This document shows positions 8,696-15,184 of a stretch of DNA of 16,017 nt, in pieces. Each line of letters opens with the position of its first letter. The stretch's first letter is position 1. Under the pieces are notes generated by a model that was not told the DNA's origin, ran no database searches, and was given only the letters and a program-made list of their open reading frames with translations. The DNA lies in assembly GCA_030621805.1 (NCBI GenBank), contig JAUXGY010000008.1, positions 1 through 16,017 on the forward strand. The letters run 5' to 3'. Source of the stretch: Kiritimatiellales bacterium (GTDB lineage: Bacteria; Verrucomicrobiota; Kiritimatiellia; Kiritimatiellales; Pontiellaceae). The translations under genes were made by a program, and so were the position numbers.

Positions 8696-8724
8696 TTGAT
8701 TTCGTCTAGTGCTTTAGCTAACAT
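8696..8724 (+). promoter_or_regulatory. Predicted promoter upstream of the metallophosphoesterase
   Basis: TTGATT (8696-8701), a 17-nt spacer and TAACAT (8719-8724) match the sigma70 pattern at four or more positions each. Transcription from here would give a leader of about 80 nt containing the hairpin at 8748-8767. It lies after the GT4 stop, so the phosphoesterase is probably a separate transcription unit. Confidence 0.45.
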
Positions 8725-8747
8725 TTTATCTCATGATAACGCCCGTC

Positions 8748-8767
8748 GAGTCAGAACACTCTGACTC
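8748..8767 (+). promoter_or_regulatory. Perfect 8-bp hairpin in the 5' leader
   Basis: GAGTCAGA-ACAC-TCTGACTC is a perfect inverted repeat with a tetranucleotide loop. It lies between the predicted promoter and the strong Shine-Dalgarno AAGGAGG (8796-8802). No T-tract follows, so it is not a terminator. It could be an mRNA-stabilising or regulatory stem, or a binding site for a dimeric regulator. Confidence 0.4.
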
Positions 8768-8810
8768 ACCTGTAACGGCGGCGATGAAGAACAGAAAGGA
8801 GGAAAGTGGA

Positions 8811-10049
8811 ATGATAAAACGGAGCATGTTTGACAAAGGGCTATGTGTGTTTCCATCAATGATTGTAAAGGTTCTCAGCCGACGAACTATTGCATTCCCG
8901 GTTTACCTGCTCATATTTGCCGGTTCTATTCATGCAACCGAACAGCCAAAAATTATAGCTGGCCCTTATCTTCAACACGTAACCAAAACAAGTATCACGA
9001 TCATGTGGGAAACGGATACCCCTTCTCTGTCGATGGTCAGGTTTGGCAAGTCTCGGTTCCTTCCCAAAGGCAAGAATTCGGCACCACTGGACCAACAGGT
9101 CTCCTCTACTGAGACAAATACGATTCATGAACTTGTCCTCAATAATCTAGAGCCACAGACCGACTACTTCTATCAAGTTCATTCGCATAACAATGGCAAA
9201 CAAGGCGTCGAGTCGAAGGTGCTGACCTTTCAGACCGCAGTAAAAGATACATCACCGTTTGCTTACGTTGTGATGGGCGATAATCGAACGTATCCGGAAC
9301 GCTTCAAAAAGCTGGCGGAAAAGGCCTTTGCGGAGCGACCTAACTTCGTGCTGAATGTCGGCGATGTAGTCTCTAATGGCGCGAATAAAAAAGAGTGGAT
9401 TACCGAATATCTTGCCCCTGCATCGGAATTGATGAAACGGGTGCCTACGTATGTAGCCATTGGCAATCATGAGCGCAATGCATCTTGGTTCTATCGATAT
9501 GTCTCCTATCCAACGCCAGAGAATTATTACTCCTTTGACTACGGAAACGCACATTTTACCATAGTAGACAGCAATGCCAAACTGGTGCCCGGATCGAAAC
9601 AGCGTAGATGGCTTGAGGAGGATCTCGCGTCCTCCAGTGCAAAATGGAAATTTGTTGCGCATCACCACCCTCCGTTCAGTTCGGATGCGGATGACTACGG
9701 CAACACATCTGTCGAGTCATCGCGAAGGGGCGACCCAAGGGTCCAATCATTGATCCCCATCTATGAAAAATATAATGTTGATGTCGTATGGTGCGGGCAT
9801 ATCCATGACTACGAGCGTACCTGGCCGATTCGTGATGGTAAAGTCGATCAGGCCAAAGGGGTGATCTACATACAAGCTGGTGGTGGTGGTGCGGAATTGG
9901 AAAATTTTGCCCCCACGCGAAGCTGGTTTACGGCAAAAGTTCTTCGCAACTGGCAATATTGCCTAGTCACCATTCACGAGGGCACGTTCCGCATGATGGC
10001 ATACGATATTGATGGAAGAATGTACGACTTTCTCGAATTGAAGAAATAG
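8811..10049 (+). CDS. Exported purple-acid-phosphatase-like metallophosphoesterase with FN3-like N-domain
   Basis: 412 aa from ATG 8811, chosen because AAGGAGG lies 8 nt upstream; the open frame runs back to 8733 without any such site. Residues 1-43 look like an export leader: SRRTIA (23-28), a hydrophobic stretch to about 39, and a possible cleavage site after IHA (40-42). The SRR makes Tat export possible, though Sec is not excluded. Residues about 46-145 resemble the beta-sandwich domain preceding PAP catalytic domains (AGPYLQHVTKTSITIMWET). The metallophosphatase core (150-340) has GDN (156-158), GDVVS (184-188), GNHE (218-221), HHHPPF (284-289) and GHIHDYER (329-336), which should bind two metals. 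The metal-ligand tyrosine of true purple acid phosphatases (GDxxY) is serine 188, so a ferric-tyrosinate centre is unlikely. Phosphomonoester or phosphodiester hydrolysis outside the cytoplasm is probable; the substrate is unknown. Confidence 0.9.
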   Translation: MIKRSMFDKGLCVFPSMIVKVLSRRTIAFPVYLLIFAGSIHATEQPKIIAGPYLQHVTKTSITIMWETDTPSLSMVRFGKSRFLPKGKNSAPLDQQVSSTETNTIHELVLNNLEPQTDYFYQVHSHNNGKQGVESKVLTFQTAVKDTSPFAYVVMGDNRTYPERFKKLAEKAFAERPNFVLNVGDVVSNGANKKEWITEYLAPASELMKRVPTYVAIGNHERNASWFYRYVSYPTPENYYSFDYGNAHFTIVDSNAKLVPGSKQRRWLEEDLASSSAKWKFVAHHHPPFSSDADDYGNTSVESSRRGDPRVQSLIPIYEKYNVDVVWCGHIHDYERTWPIRDGKVDQAKGVIYIQAGGGGAELENFAPTRSWFTAKVLRNWQYCLVTIHEGTFRMMAYDIDGRMYDFLELKK

Positions 10050-10181
10050 CCGCGACATACGCGGATGCATAGCGAACCATTTTGTTTATCGCCTCCGCAG
10101 GATTCTAGGAGATATCCATTGTGCAGAAACTCGGGATGGTTCATATTCCCGCCCTTCAACACGCGCTAAACTGAGATTCTT

Positions 10182-11012
10182 ATGACCAAACAATTTTTTA
10201 CCGTAAAATATAAGCAAGAGGGTTTACGACTCTTCGAAGTGATCGCCGGCGAGCTGGGTATCTCGAAAAAGAAAGCGCAGGCCGCGCTCGACGCCAAACA
10301 AGTACTGGTGAACGGTCGGCGAATCTGGATGAAAAATCATCTCGTGAAGGAGGATGACCAGATTGAAATTCTGATTGAGGAGCACGCCCCGACGATCCCG
10401 AAAAAGATCCAGATTATTTGGCAGGACAACGACTACCTGATCGTCAACAAACCCGCCTTCCTTCTGACAAATGCCTCGGAAAAGAGCCTTGAGGTCCTTC
10501 TCCAGAAACAAGAGAAGAACCGAGATATCTGTGCGGTGCATCGGCTCGACAAAGAGACTTCCGGTTGCGTGATTTTCGCCAAAAACGCAGCAGCCAAGAC
10601 CGCCATGATTCCGATCTTCAAAGGGCGCGATATCATGAAGATCTACCGAGCTATCACCATCGGCCAATTCCCCAAGAAATGGAATGAAATCCGAACCGAC
10701 ATCGAAGGCTTTATGTCGACGACGCTGGTAAAGACGCTCGATTCCAACCGGTACGCAAGCTATCTCGAATTGCGCATTGAAACTGGACGCACACACCAGA
10801 TTCGCCGCCATCTGGCCGATAAGCGCTATCCGGTGCTCGGAGACAAGAAGTATGCGGGAACCGGTAATGAGCTGTCGTTGGCACAACCTCGACAGATGCT
10901 GCACGCTTATCGCCTTATCTTTCAGCATCCCCGAACTCAGGAAGCCATTCGCGTCCTCGCCCCCCTGCCCCCCGACTTCAAAAAATGCTTGGCACAGCTA
11001 AAATTAAGATAG
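10182..11012 (+). CDS. RluA-family pseudouridine synthase
   Basis: 276 aa. An S4-like RNA-binding region (about residues 12-66, with KKKAQAALDAKQVLVNGRRI spanning 29-48) precedes the catalytic domain (about 75-265). HRLDKETSG (120-128) carries the catalytic aspartate D123. KIYRA (153-157) supplies the conserved tyrosine Y155, and RTHQIRRHL (203-211) is the other RluA-family signature. It isomerises specific uridines in structured RNA in the cytoplasm. Whether the target is rRNA or tRNA (RluC/RluD/TruC-like) cannot be decided from the motifs. The start lacks a strong Shine-Dalgarno. The 132-nt gap before it holds only short hairpins (for example CCGCG-ACATA-CGCGG at 10050-10064, right after the upstream stop) without a T-tract. 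Family call is very secure; subfamily is left open. Confidence 0.93.
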   Translation: MTKQFFTVKYKQEGLRLFEVIAGELGISKKKAQAALDAKQVLVNGRRIWMKNHLVKEDDQIEILIEEHAPTIPKKIQIIWQDNDYLIVNKPAFLLTNASEKSLEVLLQKQEKNRDICAVHRLDKETSGCVIFAKNAAAKTAMIPIFKGRDIMKIYRAITIGQFPKKWNEIRTDIEGFMSTTLVKTLDSNRYASYLELRIETGRTHQIRRHLADKRYPVLGDKKYAGTGNELSLAQPRQMLHAYRLIFQHPRTQEAIRVLAPLPPDFKKCLAQLKLR

Positions 11013-11119
11013 ACTTAGCTCGCATTCATAAACACCCGCCAAAGCCCCCCGTTTTCGCTTGCCGCCTTTTCAAAAAGGAGTAGACCTTTGTTTAGGGTTA
11101 TATGAAGTGGAGGTATGAA

Positions 11120-11575
11120 ATGAGTCAAGAACAGGTGCGAGATATCATTGACCATGCTCGGGATTTTTATTCCCAACTGAGCACATACTACAATGAGTTG
11201 AGCGGGGTTACCGACCAAGAGCGGGTAAAGATATTTCTCGACTATCTGAGCGTGTGCGAAAAAAGACATGAGCAGGCCTTGGCTGAGTATGAGGAAACCG
11301 CACCTCGCGATATCATTAATACTTGGTTTAAGTGCGGGGATGATGAAGCGACAAGTACGCTTCTGGAACCATCGCTACTTACTTCCGACATGGATATCGA
11401 TACCGTTCTCCGTGAGGCACTACGGCTTGGCCAATGCATTTCAGATATGTACCAAAAAGCGCTTGATCGCGCCCAGACCGACGGGATCAAGGAGATCTTC
11501 AGGAATCTTCTGGAAGGTAATAAGAAAGACATGCGCAACCTCGTTCGCGATTGCGGCCATCTACACGACTGGTAG
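11120..11575 (+). CDS. Small helical, ferritin/rubrerythrin-like protein of unknown function
   Basis: 151 aa from ATG 11120, chosen because GGAGG lies 6 nt upstream; ATG 11102 is in frame but sits before that site. The protein is predicted almost entirely helical, with four amphipathic helices at about residues 3-28, 34-59, 93-120 and 122-142, as in ferritin-like bundles. Helix 2 contains ExxH (E47-K-R-H50). Carboxylates in helices 1, 3 and 4 (E26, E99, E125, E132) could complete a metal site, but the second ExxH expected in helix 4 of rubrerythrin-type proteins is absent. It has cysteines at 46, 72, 106 and 145 and no signal peptide. I do not recognise a specific family. It may be a degenerate ferritin-like protein or an unrelated four-helix bundle. 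It stands 107 nt after the RluA gene with no clear promoter, so cotranscription is possible. Confidence 0.75.
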   Translation: MSQEQVRDIIDHARDFYSQLSTYYNELSGVTDQERVKIFLDYLSVCEKRHEQALAEYEETAPRDIINTWFKCGDDEATSTLLEPSLLTSDMDIDTVLREALRLGQCISDMYQKALDRAQTDGIKEIFRNLLEGNKKDMRNLVRDCGHLHDW

Positions 11576-11674
11576 TTTGGAAGAAAAACAGCAACAAACC
11601 CTCCATTCAAGGCAAGCAACTCCTTATACATTTCCGTCGCTAACGAACCGAAATTTTGTCATTAATGGACGCTT

Positions 11675-12349
11675 ATGTTTACCCGAATACTTTTAATACT
11701 GATGATGCTGAGCGCTTTTTCCATGGGGCAAACGCAGAGGAGGCAGCGGATAGCAGCAGGCGACCCCCTTGCCAAGGTATATAAGCTTCTCGGAACCCCA
11801 GTGATTGAATTTCCACTAAAGGGGAAACTTGTTCAGGAATATAAACAGTGCACCATTACCTCCCGCAAAGGAGTCGTTCTTTCGGCCATCTACAAAGAAT
11901 CGGCCAAACCCATCGAGAAACCGATTGAAAAAAAGTCGGCTCCATCGATCCATGATCTTAAGATCCTCGCTCTCAAGGGCAATGCCGAGGCTCAATATAC
12001 GTTGGCTTTTTGCTTCCAGTCCGGGCAAATTGTCGAGAAAGATCAGGATAAAGCCATTGGATGGTATACCAAAGCTGCCCTCCAGGGTCATATGCCTTCG
12101 CAGCACAACCTCGGGTTTGTTTATATGACCGGCCAAGGGGTTGAGAAAGACTACGCAGAAGCATATGCGTGGGCACTGCTGGCGGCCGCCAATGACAACG
12201 ACTCGCTTTTAACATCCCTGATTCACAAGTTGTCGGAAAAACAGAAACGGGCGGGGGAAATTCGGGCGGAGAATATCCTGGCTGAACAACGAGCCAAGCA
12301 GGCAGACGTCAAGCAGGAAGATCCCCTTGAAACCTCTACTGCAGGGTAA
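11675..12349 (+). CDS. Secreted SEL1-repeat protein with a possible BamE/SmpA-like N-domain
   Basis: 224 aa. The signal peptide is about residues 1-19 (MFTRILLILMMLSAFSMGQ). Residues about 26-74 (AAGDPLAKVYKLLGTP..., then GVVLSAIYK) recall the small alpha-beta BamE/SmpA-type fold, which starts with a 'GDplxxVxxkLGxP' helix; this is a weak resemblance. A charged linker with an EKPIEK repeat (80-87) leads to two SEL1-type TPR repeats (about 101-136 and 137-172): GNAEAQYTLAFCFQSGQ, then HMPSQHNLGFVYMTGQGVEK. The C-terminal 45 residues are charged and helical. SEL1 proteins are usually protein-interaction scaffolds. Export suggests a periplasmic or envelope role, but nothing points to a partner. 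It is the last gene of the plus-strand run and converges on the GH16 gene. Confidence 0.85.
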   Translation: MFTRILLILMMLSAFSMGQTQRRQRIAAGDPLAKVYKLLGTPVIEFPLKGKLVQEYKQCTITSRKGVVLSAIYKESAKPIEKPIEKKSAPSIHDLKILALKGNAEAQYTLAFCFQSGQIVEKDQDKAIGWYTKAALQGHMPSQHNLGFVYMTGQGVEKDYAEAYAWALLAAANDNDSLLTSLIHKLSEKQKRAGEIRAENILAEQRAKQADVKQEDPLETSTAG

Positions 12350-12382
12350 AATAAAAGATTGCCGTGCCCCATTGGTCGGCAA
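12347..12382 (-). terminator. Probable terminator of the GH16 transcript
   Basis: On the minus strand, TTGCCG (12377-12382) pairs with CGGCAA (12359-12364) around a 12-nt loop and is followed by the T-rich run TCTTTTATTTTA (12347-12358). The stem is only 6 bp, but the tail is typical of an intrinsic terminator. It lies about 85 nt after the GH16 stop, against the end of the convergent SEL1 gene. Confidence 0.5.
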
Positions 12383-12392
12383 CGGATGAGAT

Positions 12393-12415
12393 CCTTTTTC
12401 AAGGGAGGAAAAAGG
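12393..12415 (+). terminator. Hairpin in the convergent intergenic region
   Basis: CCTTTTTC (12393-12400), loop AAGGGAG, GAAAAAGG (12408-12415): a perfect 8-bp stem 43 nt after the SEL1 stop. A short T5 run comes 8 nt further on (around 12424-12428), later than ideal. The site between convergent genes favours a terminator role for the plus strand, with modest certainty. Confidence 0.45.
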
Positions 12416-12466
12416 GGCTAAGATTTTTGCCCGATTGACAAACCTTCAGCCATATGACGTTACGGA

Positions 12467-13336
12467 TCATATGCTGCTATTTGTCGCACCTGCATCCGGT
12501 TTATTGGCAGATTTCTTTCGGCTGTAAACGCGCACCCAGTCAACTTCCATACCGGCTGGATAGTGGGCGGGATTGGTCGAACCTGAGTTATTGACCCACT
12601 TACCACCAATTTGCATGGAAAGAATAAAGTAGAATGGCTGGTTGAACGGCCATTGCTTCTCGCCCCTCGCCGATATACGGGGATAGGTATGAGTAGGCTT
12701 ACCATTTACGGTGAAGACAATCTTGTCCGCATCCCACTCGCAGCCGTAGGTGTTCCAGTCATCGCGCTTGATCTTGGCTGTGCTTCCTTTCTTCGGTGCA
12801 TTGGTCTTATCGATCTTGATTGTGTATTCGGAATGCACCGTCTGATAGACTTTACAATCAAAGTTTAAATGTTCCATCAAATCAATCTCGCCATTGGCGG
12901 GCCATCCTTTTTCAGCCCCTAACATCCACAGTGCTGGCCAAGCGCCCTGGGCGCTTTTGAAGCGCGCTCTAATCTCCCCCTTGCCGTACTTGAAGGCGAA
13001 CTTCCCCTTGCTGGTAACTCCGGCCGTTAGATAGGACGCTGTACCCTCATTCTTTTCATTGATGATCCCGCGAAGGTGCAGCACTCCATCCTTGATCTTC
13101 AGTAAACGAGGATCATCCGACATCGTGTTCTGCCAATCGGATTTGCCGCGCTTGCAAAGCCTCCACTTAGAGTCATCCAATTCTTTTTCAGTGAAGTCAT
13201 CGCTCCATAGCAACGTCCATTTGGTCTCCTGCAGGGTCGCCGTGATACTCTTGCTCACATCATCCTCCGCAGAGACGTTTGAGTTCATGGCAATAAGGAC
13301 CGCGAAACCCGCATAGCATATAAGCTTCTTGATCAT
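12467..13336 (-). CDS. Secreted GH16-family endo-glycosidase
   Basis: 289 aa. The signal peptide is residues 1-23 (cleavage after VSA). The catalytic jelly-roll is about 38-272. The GH16 active-site motif is GEIDLMEH: E150 nucleophile, D152, E155 acid/base, in the E-x-D-x-x-E form that carries the beta-bulge. Supporting family features are LLWSDDF (42-48), GAWPALWML (131-139) and the closing EVDWVRVY (264-271). GH16 enzymes cut beta-1,3/1,4-glucans or marine galactans such as agar, carrageenan and porphyran; the subfamily, and so the substrate, is not resolved here. The ATG follows AAGGAG at 5 nt. No sulfatase, TonB/SusCD pair or other carbohydrate-active enzyme lies nearby, so it stands alone. 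The GNAT gene lies 65 nt upstream on the same strand but looks unrelated in function. Confidence 0.93.
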   Translation of the reverse strand: MIKKLICYAGFAVLIAMNSNVSAEDDVSKSITATLQETKWTLLWSDDFTEKELDDSKWRLCKRGKSDWQNTMSDDPRLLKIKDGVLHLRGIINEKNEGTASYLTAGVTSKGKFAFKYGKGEIRARFKSAQGAWPALWMLGAEKGWPANGEIDLMEHLNFDCKVYQTVHSEYTIKIDKTNAPKKGSTAKIKRDDWNTYGCEWDADKIVFTVNGKPTHTYPRISARGEKQWPFNQPFYFILSMQIGGKWVNNSGSTNPAHYPAGMEVDWVRVYSRKKSANKPDAGATNSSI

Positions 13337-13364
13337 TCATTCTCCTTCATATGAATGTGCGGGT

Positions 13365-13400
13365 CAGGCGTGGCTGTAAGCCGTCGCCTGCATCCGGCTT
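13365..13400 (-). promoter_or_regulatory. Interlocking hairpins between GNAT and GH16 genes
   Basis: CAGGCG (13365-13370) can pair with CGCCTG (13385-13390), and AAGCCG (13378-13383) with CGGCTT (13395-13400). Each 6-bp stem has one arm inside the loop of the other, so they could form a pseudoknot or alternate. They fill the 65-nt gap just after the GNAT stop. No T-tract follows on the minus strand. Function is unknown. Confidence 0.3.
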
Positions 13401-13401
13401 G

Positions 13402-13911
13402 TTATCTTTTTTTCTGATCCTTCTCTAACAGTTCATTCATCGCGGCTACGTCCATGCGACATAGCCTCCAGTCATTGAGGGGCTTCGCCCCCAATGATTC
13501 ATAGAACTGCTTTGCCCGCTCATTCCAGTCGAGCACTATCCATTCGCATCTCCGGCATCCTCTTTCTCGGGCTACCCGAACGACCTCAACGAGAAGTGCC
13601 TTGCCCAGGCCCTTCCCCCGAGCGCTTGGTTCAACATAAACGTCCTCTAAATATATTCCTGGACGGCCCTGAAAGGAGGAAAAATTATGGAGAAAGAGTG
13701 CGTAACCACATATCTCGTCACCTATATATCCGACAAGCAACTCTGCCGCAGGCTCCTGTGCAAAGAGGTAACGCTCCAACAGTTCTTTCGTTACCCGGAA
13801 TTCATCGAGTAACTTTTCGAACTCGGCAAGCCCTCTCATCAGGTCAACAATGCGGGGAAGATGTTCGCGAGTTGCTTTGGCGATTCGCTGCGTTTGGTCC
13901 AAAGTTTTCAT
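13402..13911 (-). CDS. GNAT-family N-acetyltransferase, SSAT (spermidine/diamine acetyltransferase)-like
   Basis: 169 aa, one GNAT domain, the normal length. Motif A is YLEDVYVEPSARGKGLG (87-103), with the acetyl-CoA pyrophosphate loop R98-G-K-G-L-G103. Motif B includes EWIVLDWNERAKQFYESLGA (123-142), with Y137 at the usual general-acid position. The YLEDVYV...VLDWN...FYESLGA combination is characteristic of the SAT1/SAT2-like branch, which acetylates polyamines or thialysine. Bacterial members are largely uncharacterised, so the substrate is open. Cytoplasmic, no signal peptide. A weak GGA lies about 6 nt before the ATG. A possible small ORF ends 16 nt upstream. Confidence 0.9.
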   Translation of the reverse strand: MKTLDQTQRIAKATREHLPRIVDLMRGLAEFEKLLDEFRVTKELLERYLFAQEPAAELLVGYIGDEICGYALFLHNFSSFQGRPGIYLEDVYVEPSARGKGLGKALLVEVVRVARERGCRRCEWIVLDWNERAKQFYESLGAKPLNDWRLCRMDVAAMNELLEKDQKKR

Positions 13912-13927
13912 ATTTTTCCAATGATAA

Positions 13928-14098
13928 CTAAAATTCTATATGGCGGTGGTTTTTCGAAAGGGAGGAGAGTAGATCACCGTCTCCGGCCCGCCAATAAATA
14001 GAATCTCCTTCATTGGATGAGAGTAGGATTTTTCCGTCCATCAGGACAAGGAGATTGGAACTTGGGAATTCGTGTCCGATCCTGATATAGGTTGTCAC
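13928..14098 (-). CDS. Possible small ORF of 56 aa, unknown
   Basis: An open frame beginning GTG (14098) and ending TAG (13928) fills most of the gap between the tRNA-Ser terminator and the GNAT gene, and ends 16 nt before the GNAT start. The predicted peptide begins MTTYIRIGHEF and ends KNHRHIEF, with a mixed, protein-like composition (LLVLMDGKILLSSNEGD in the middle). There is no Shine-Dalgarno at the GTG; an internal ATG would give 37 aa. I recognise no family. It may be a leader peptide, a remnant of a longer gene, or chance. Confidence 0.25.
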   Translation of the reverse strand: MTTYIRIGHEFPSSNLLVLMDGKILLSSNEGDSIYWRAGDGDLLSSLSKNHRHIEF

Positions 14099-14135
14099 TT
14101 TGGAAAGTCATCAGCCACAAAATAATCCAGACACA

Positions 14136-14165
14136 ACTAAAGCCCTGCAAATACAGGGCTTTAGT
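14136..14165 (-). terminator. Terminator of tRNA-Ser
   Basis: ACTAAAGCCCTG (14136-14147) and CAGGGCTTTAGT (14154-14165) form a perfect 12-bp stem around a 6-nt loop. It begins 9 nt beyond the encoded CCA end of the tRNA. The tail on the minus strand (TGTGTCTGG) is only mildly T-rich, but the strong stem and position make it the clear tRNA terminator. Confidence 0.75.
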
Positions 14166-14174
14166 CGTTAAAAC

Positions 14175-14264
14175 TGGCGGAAAGAGAGGGATTCGAACCC
14201 TCGGTAGGACAAGTCCTACACCGGATTAGCAGTCCAGCACCTTCAGCCACTCAGTCATCTTTCC
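14175..14264 (-). tRNA. tRNA-Ser (anticodon GCT)
   Basis: Class II tRNA read on the minus strand. The acceptor stem is GGAAAGA/TCTTTCC, with discriminator G and an encoded CCA (14175-14177). The anticodon stem CTGGA/TCCGG encloses the loop CTGCTAA, so the anticodon is GCT (14228-14230), reading AGC and AGU. There is a long variable arm (GTAGGAC...GTCCTAC) as expected for serine, and the T arm is GAGGG-TTCGAAT-CCCTC. All stems pair. The gene stands alone with its own promoter and terminator. Confidence 0.96.
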
Positions 14265-14282
14265 GCGCTAAAACGAGGAGGG

Positions 14283-14311
14283 AAGATAGTTGAGCCCTCT
14301 AGCCTTTGCAA
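14283..14311 (-). promoter_or_regulatory. Predicted promoter of tRNA-Ser
   Basis: On the minus strand TTGCAA (14306-14311), a 17-nt spacer and TATCTT (14283-14288) precede the tRNA 5' end by 18 nt, the expected distance for a short leader. It lies just after the stop of the CPBP gene. Confidence 0.55.
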
Positions 14312-14338
14312 GCGGTTTTTGGAAGGAAACAACGCAGG

Positions 14339-15175
14339 TTACCAAAATTGGTAGGCATTGTATTTGATGACATAGAGGCCAAGCAGAAAATTGGTGGTTC
14401 CGTGGGCAATGATCGCCGCCCAGATATCCTGAGTTTTAATATAGAGCAAACCAAAAGCCAGTCCGCAGACGATTCCCGCCATCCATTCAAAATGTTCAAT
14501 ACCAAAGAAAACGGAGATGAGCAGAAGCATCGTCCAGTTCAACTTCCCGGCATTGATCTTAAAAAACGGACTCCCCTGCATCCATCGGTAGAGAAAACCC
14601 CGAAAGAAATATTCTTCAATAATGGCAATCACTACCGAGGTGCCAAACATGTGGATCCAAAACGTTAACCAACCGGTGACCCTGGGGTCGTAGGCATGTA
14701 AGCCCGCATGTTCCCCCTCTTCGAGCACGTCGTACGGAACCAAGGTGCGCTCCACATTATCGGCTCCAAGGACAACCGCCTCCTGCACCTCGGCTGATTC
14801 GGCAAGCAATGGCAACTCCTGCAGTTCACGCGTCTGGAGCGGCTTCATCAGATCAACAAACAAGCGGTCGTACCACTCGGTTACGGCGGGGGATTTTTCC
14901 ACCACCCACGGACTCTCGAAACCAACCCATACCACAAAAATCAGAATACCGACGCCGAGGGCGGCGGGAATGTTCCGCAACTTGAGACGCGGATACCAAC
15001 GCCAAGGGCGGAAAACGGCCAGCAGAACGAGGCCGCCGATGGTGCGGGCATTGTAGCCGTCGAGCCAGACCATCATGGTTAGCCAGATGGCAAACGGGAG
15101 AATATGGGCAAGAACCGCTTTGGTGTTTTCGCGTTCCTCTTCGGGCGTAAGCTCAGTGTGGGTTCTTTCGCTCAT
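14339..15175 (-). CDS. CPBP-family intramembrane metalloprotease (CAAX protease-related)
   Basis: 278 aa, a multi-pass membrane protein. The CPBP/ABI motifs are present: EEYFFR (E187, E188, R192), FFGIEHFEW with H227, and AHGTTN with H258 and N262, which together would bind a catalytic metal within the membrane. TM segments are at about 22-38, 46-55, 70-85, 168-186, 213-225, 230-246 and 250-270. Between the third and fourth TM a loop of about 80 residues (86-166) is rich in Glu and Leu and is longer than usual for small CPBP proteins. The layout recalls the CAAX-protease-related proteins found in PEP-CTERM/exosortase bacteria, but no exosortase is in view. No Shine-Dalgarno precedes the ATG. 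It is the third gene of the tatC-tatA run, separated by a palindrome. The substrate is unknown. Confidence 0.85.
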   Translation of the reverse strand: MSERTHTELTPEEERENTKAVLAHILPFAIWLTMMVWLDGYNARTIGGLVLLAVFRPWRWYPRLKLRNIPAALGVGILIFVVWVGFESPWVVEKSPAVTEWYDRLFVDLMKPLQTRELQELPLLAESAEVQEAVVLGADNVERTLVPYDVLEEGEHAGLHAYDPRVTGWLTFWIHMFGTSVVIAIIEEYFFRGFLYRWMQGSPFFKINAGKLNWTMLLLISVFFGIEHFEWMAGIVCGLAFGLLYIKTQDIWAAIIAHGTTNFLLGLYVIKYNAYQFW

Positions 15176-15184
15176 GGAGAATAT

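Noticed and set aside
8733..8810. N-terminal 26-codon extension of the metallophosphoesterase
   Set aside because: The extension would translate through a perfect hairpin, has no ribosome binding site and is not signal-like; AAGGAGG points to ATG 8811.
9974..10162. 62-aa minus-strand frame spanning the end of the phosphoesterase and the following gap
   Set aside because: Mostly overlaps the phosphoesterase; no family recognised and no clear start signal.
10224..10928. 234-aa open frame antisense to the RluA gene
   Set aside because: Complete overlap with a gene having intact HRLD and RTHQIR motifs; no independent coding evidence.
11066..11079. CCTTTTCAAAAAGG palindrome upstream of the ferritin-like gene
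   Set aside because: The loop is only 2-4 nt, with no T-tract and no clear promoter relation; likely chance in an A/T-run context.
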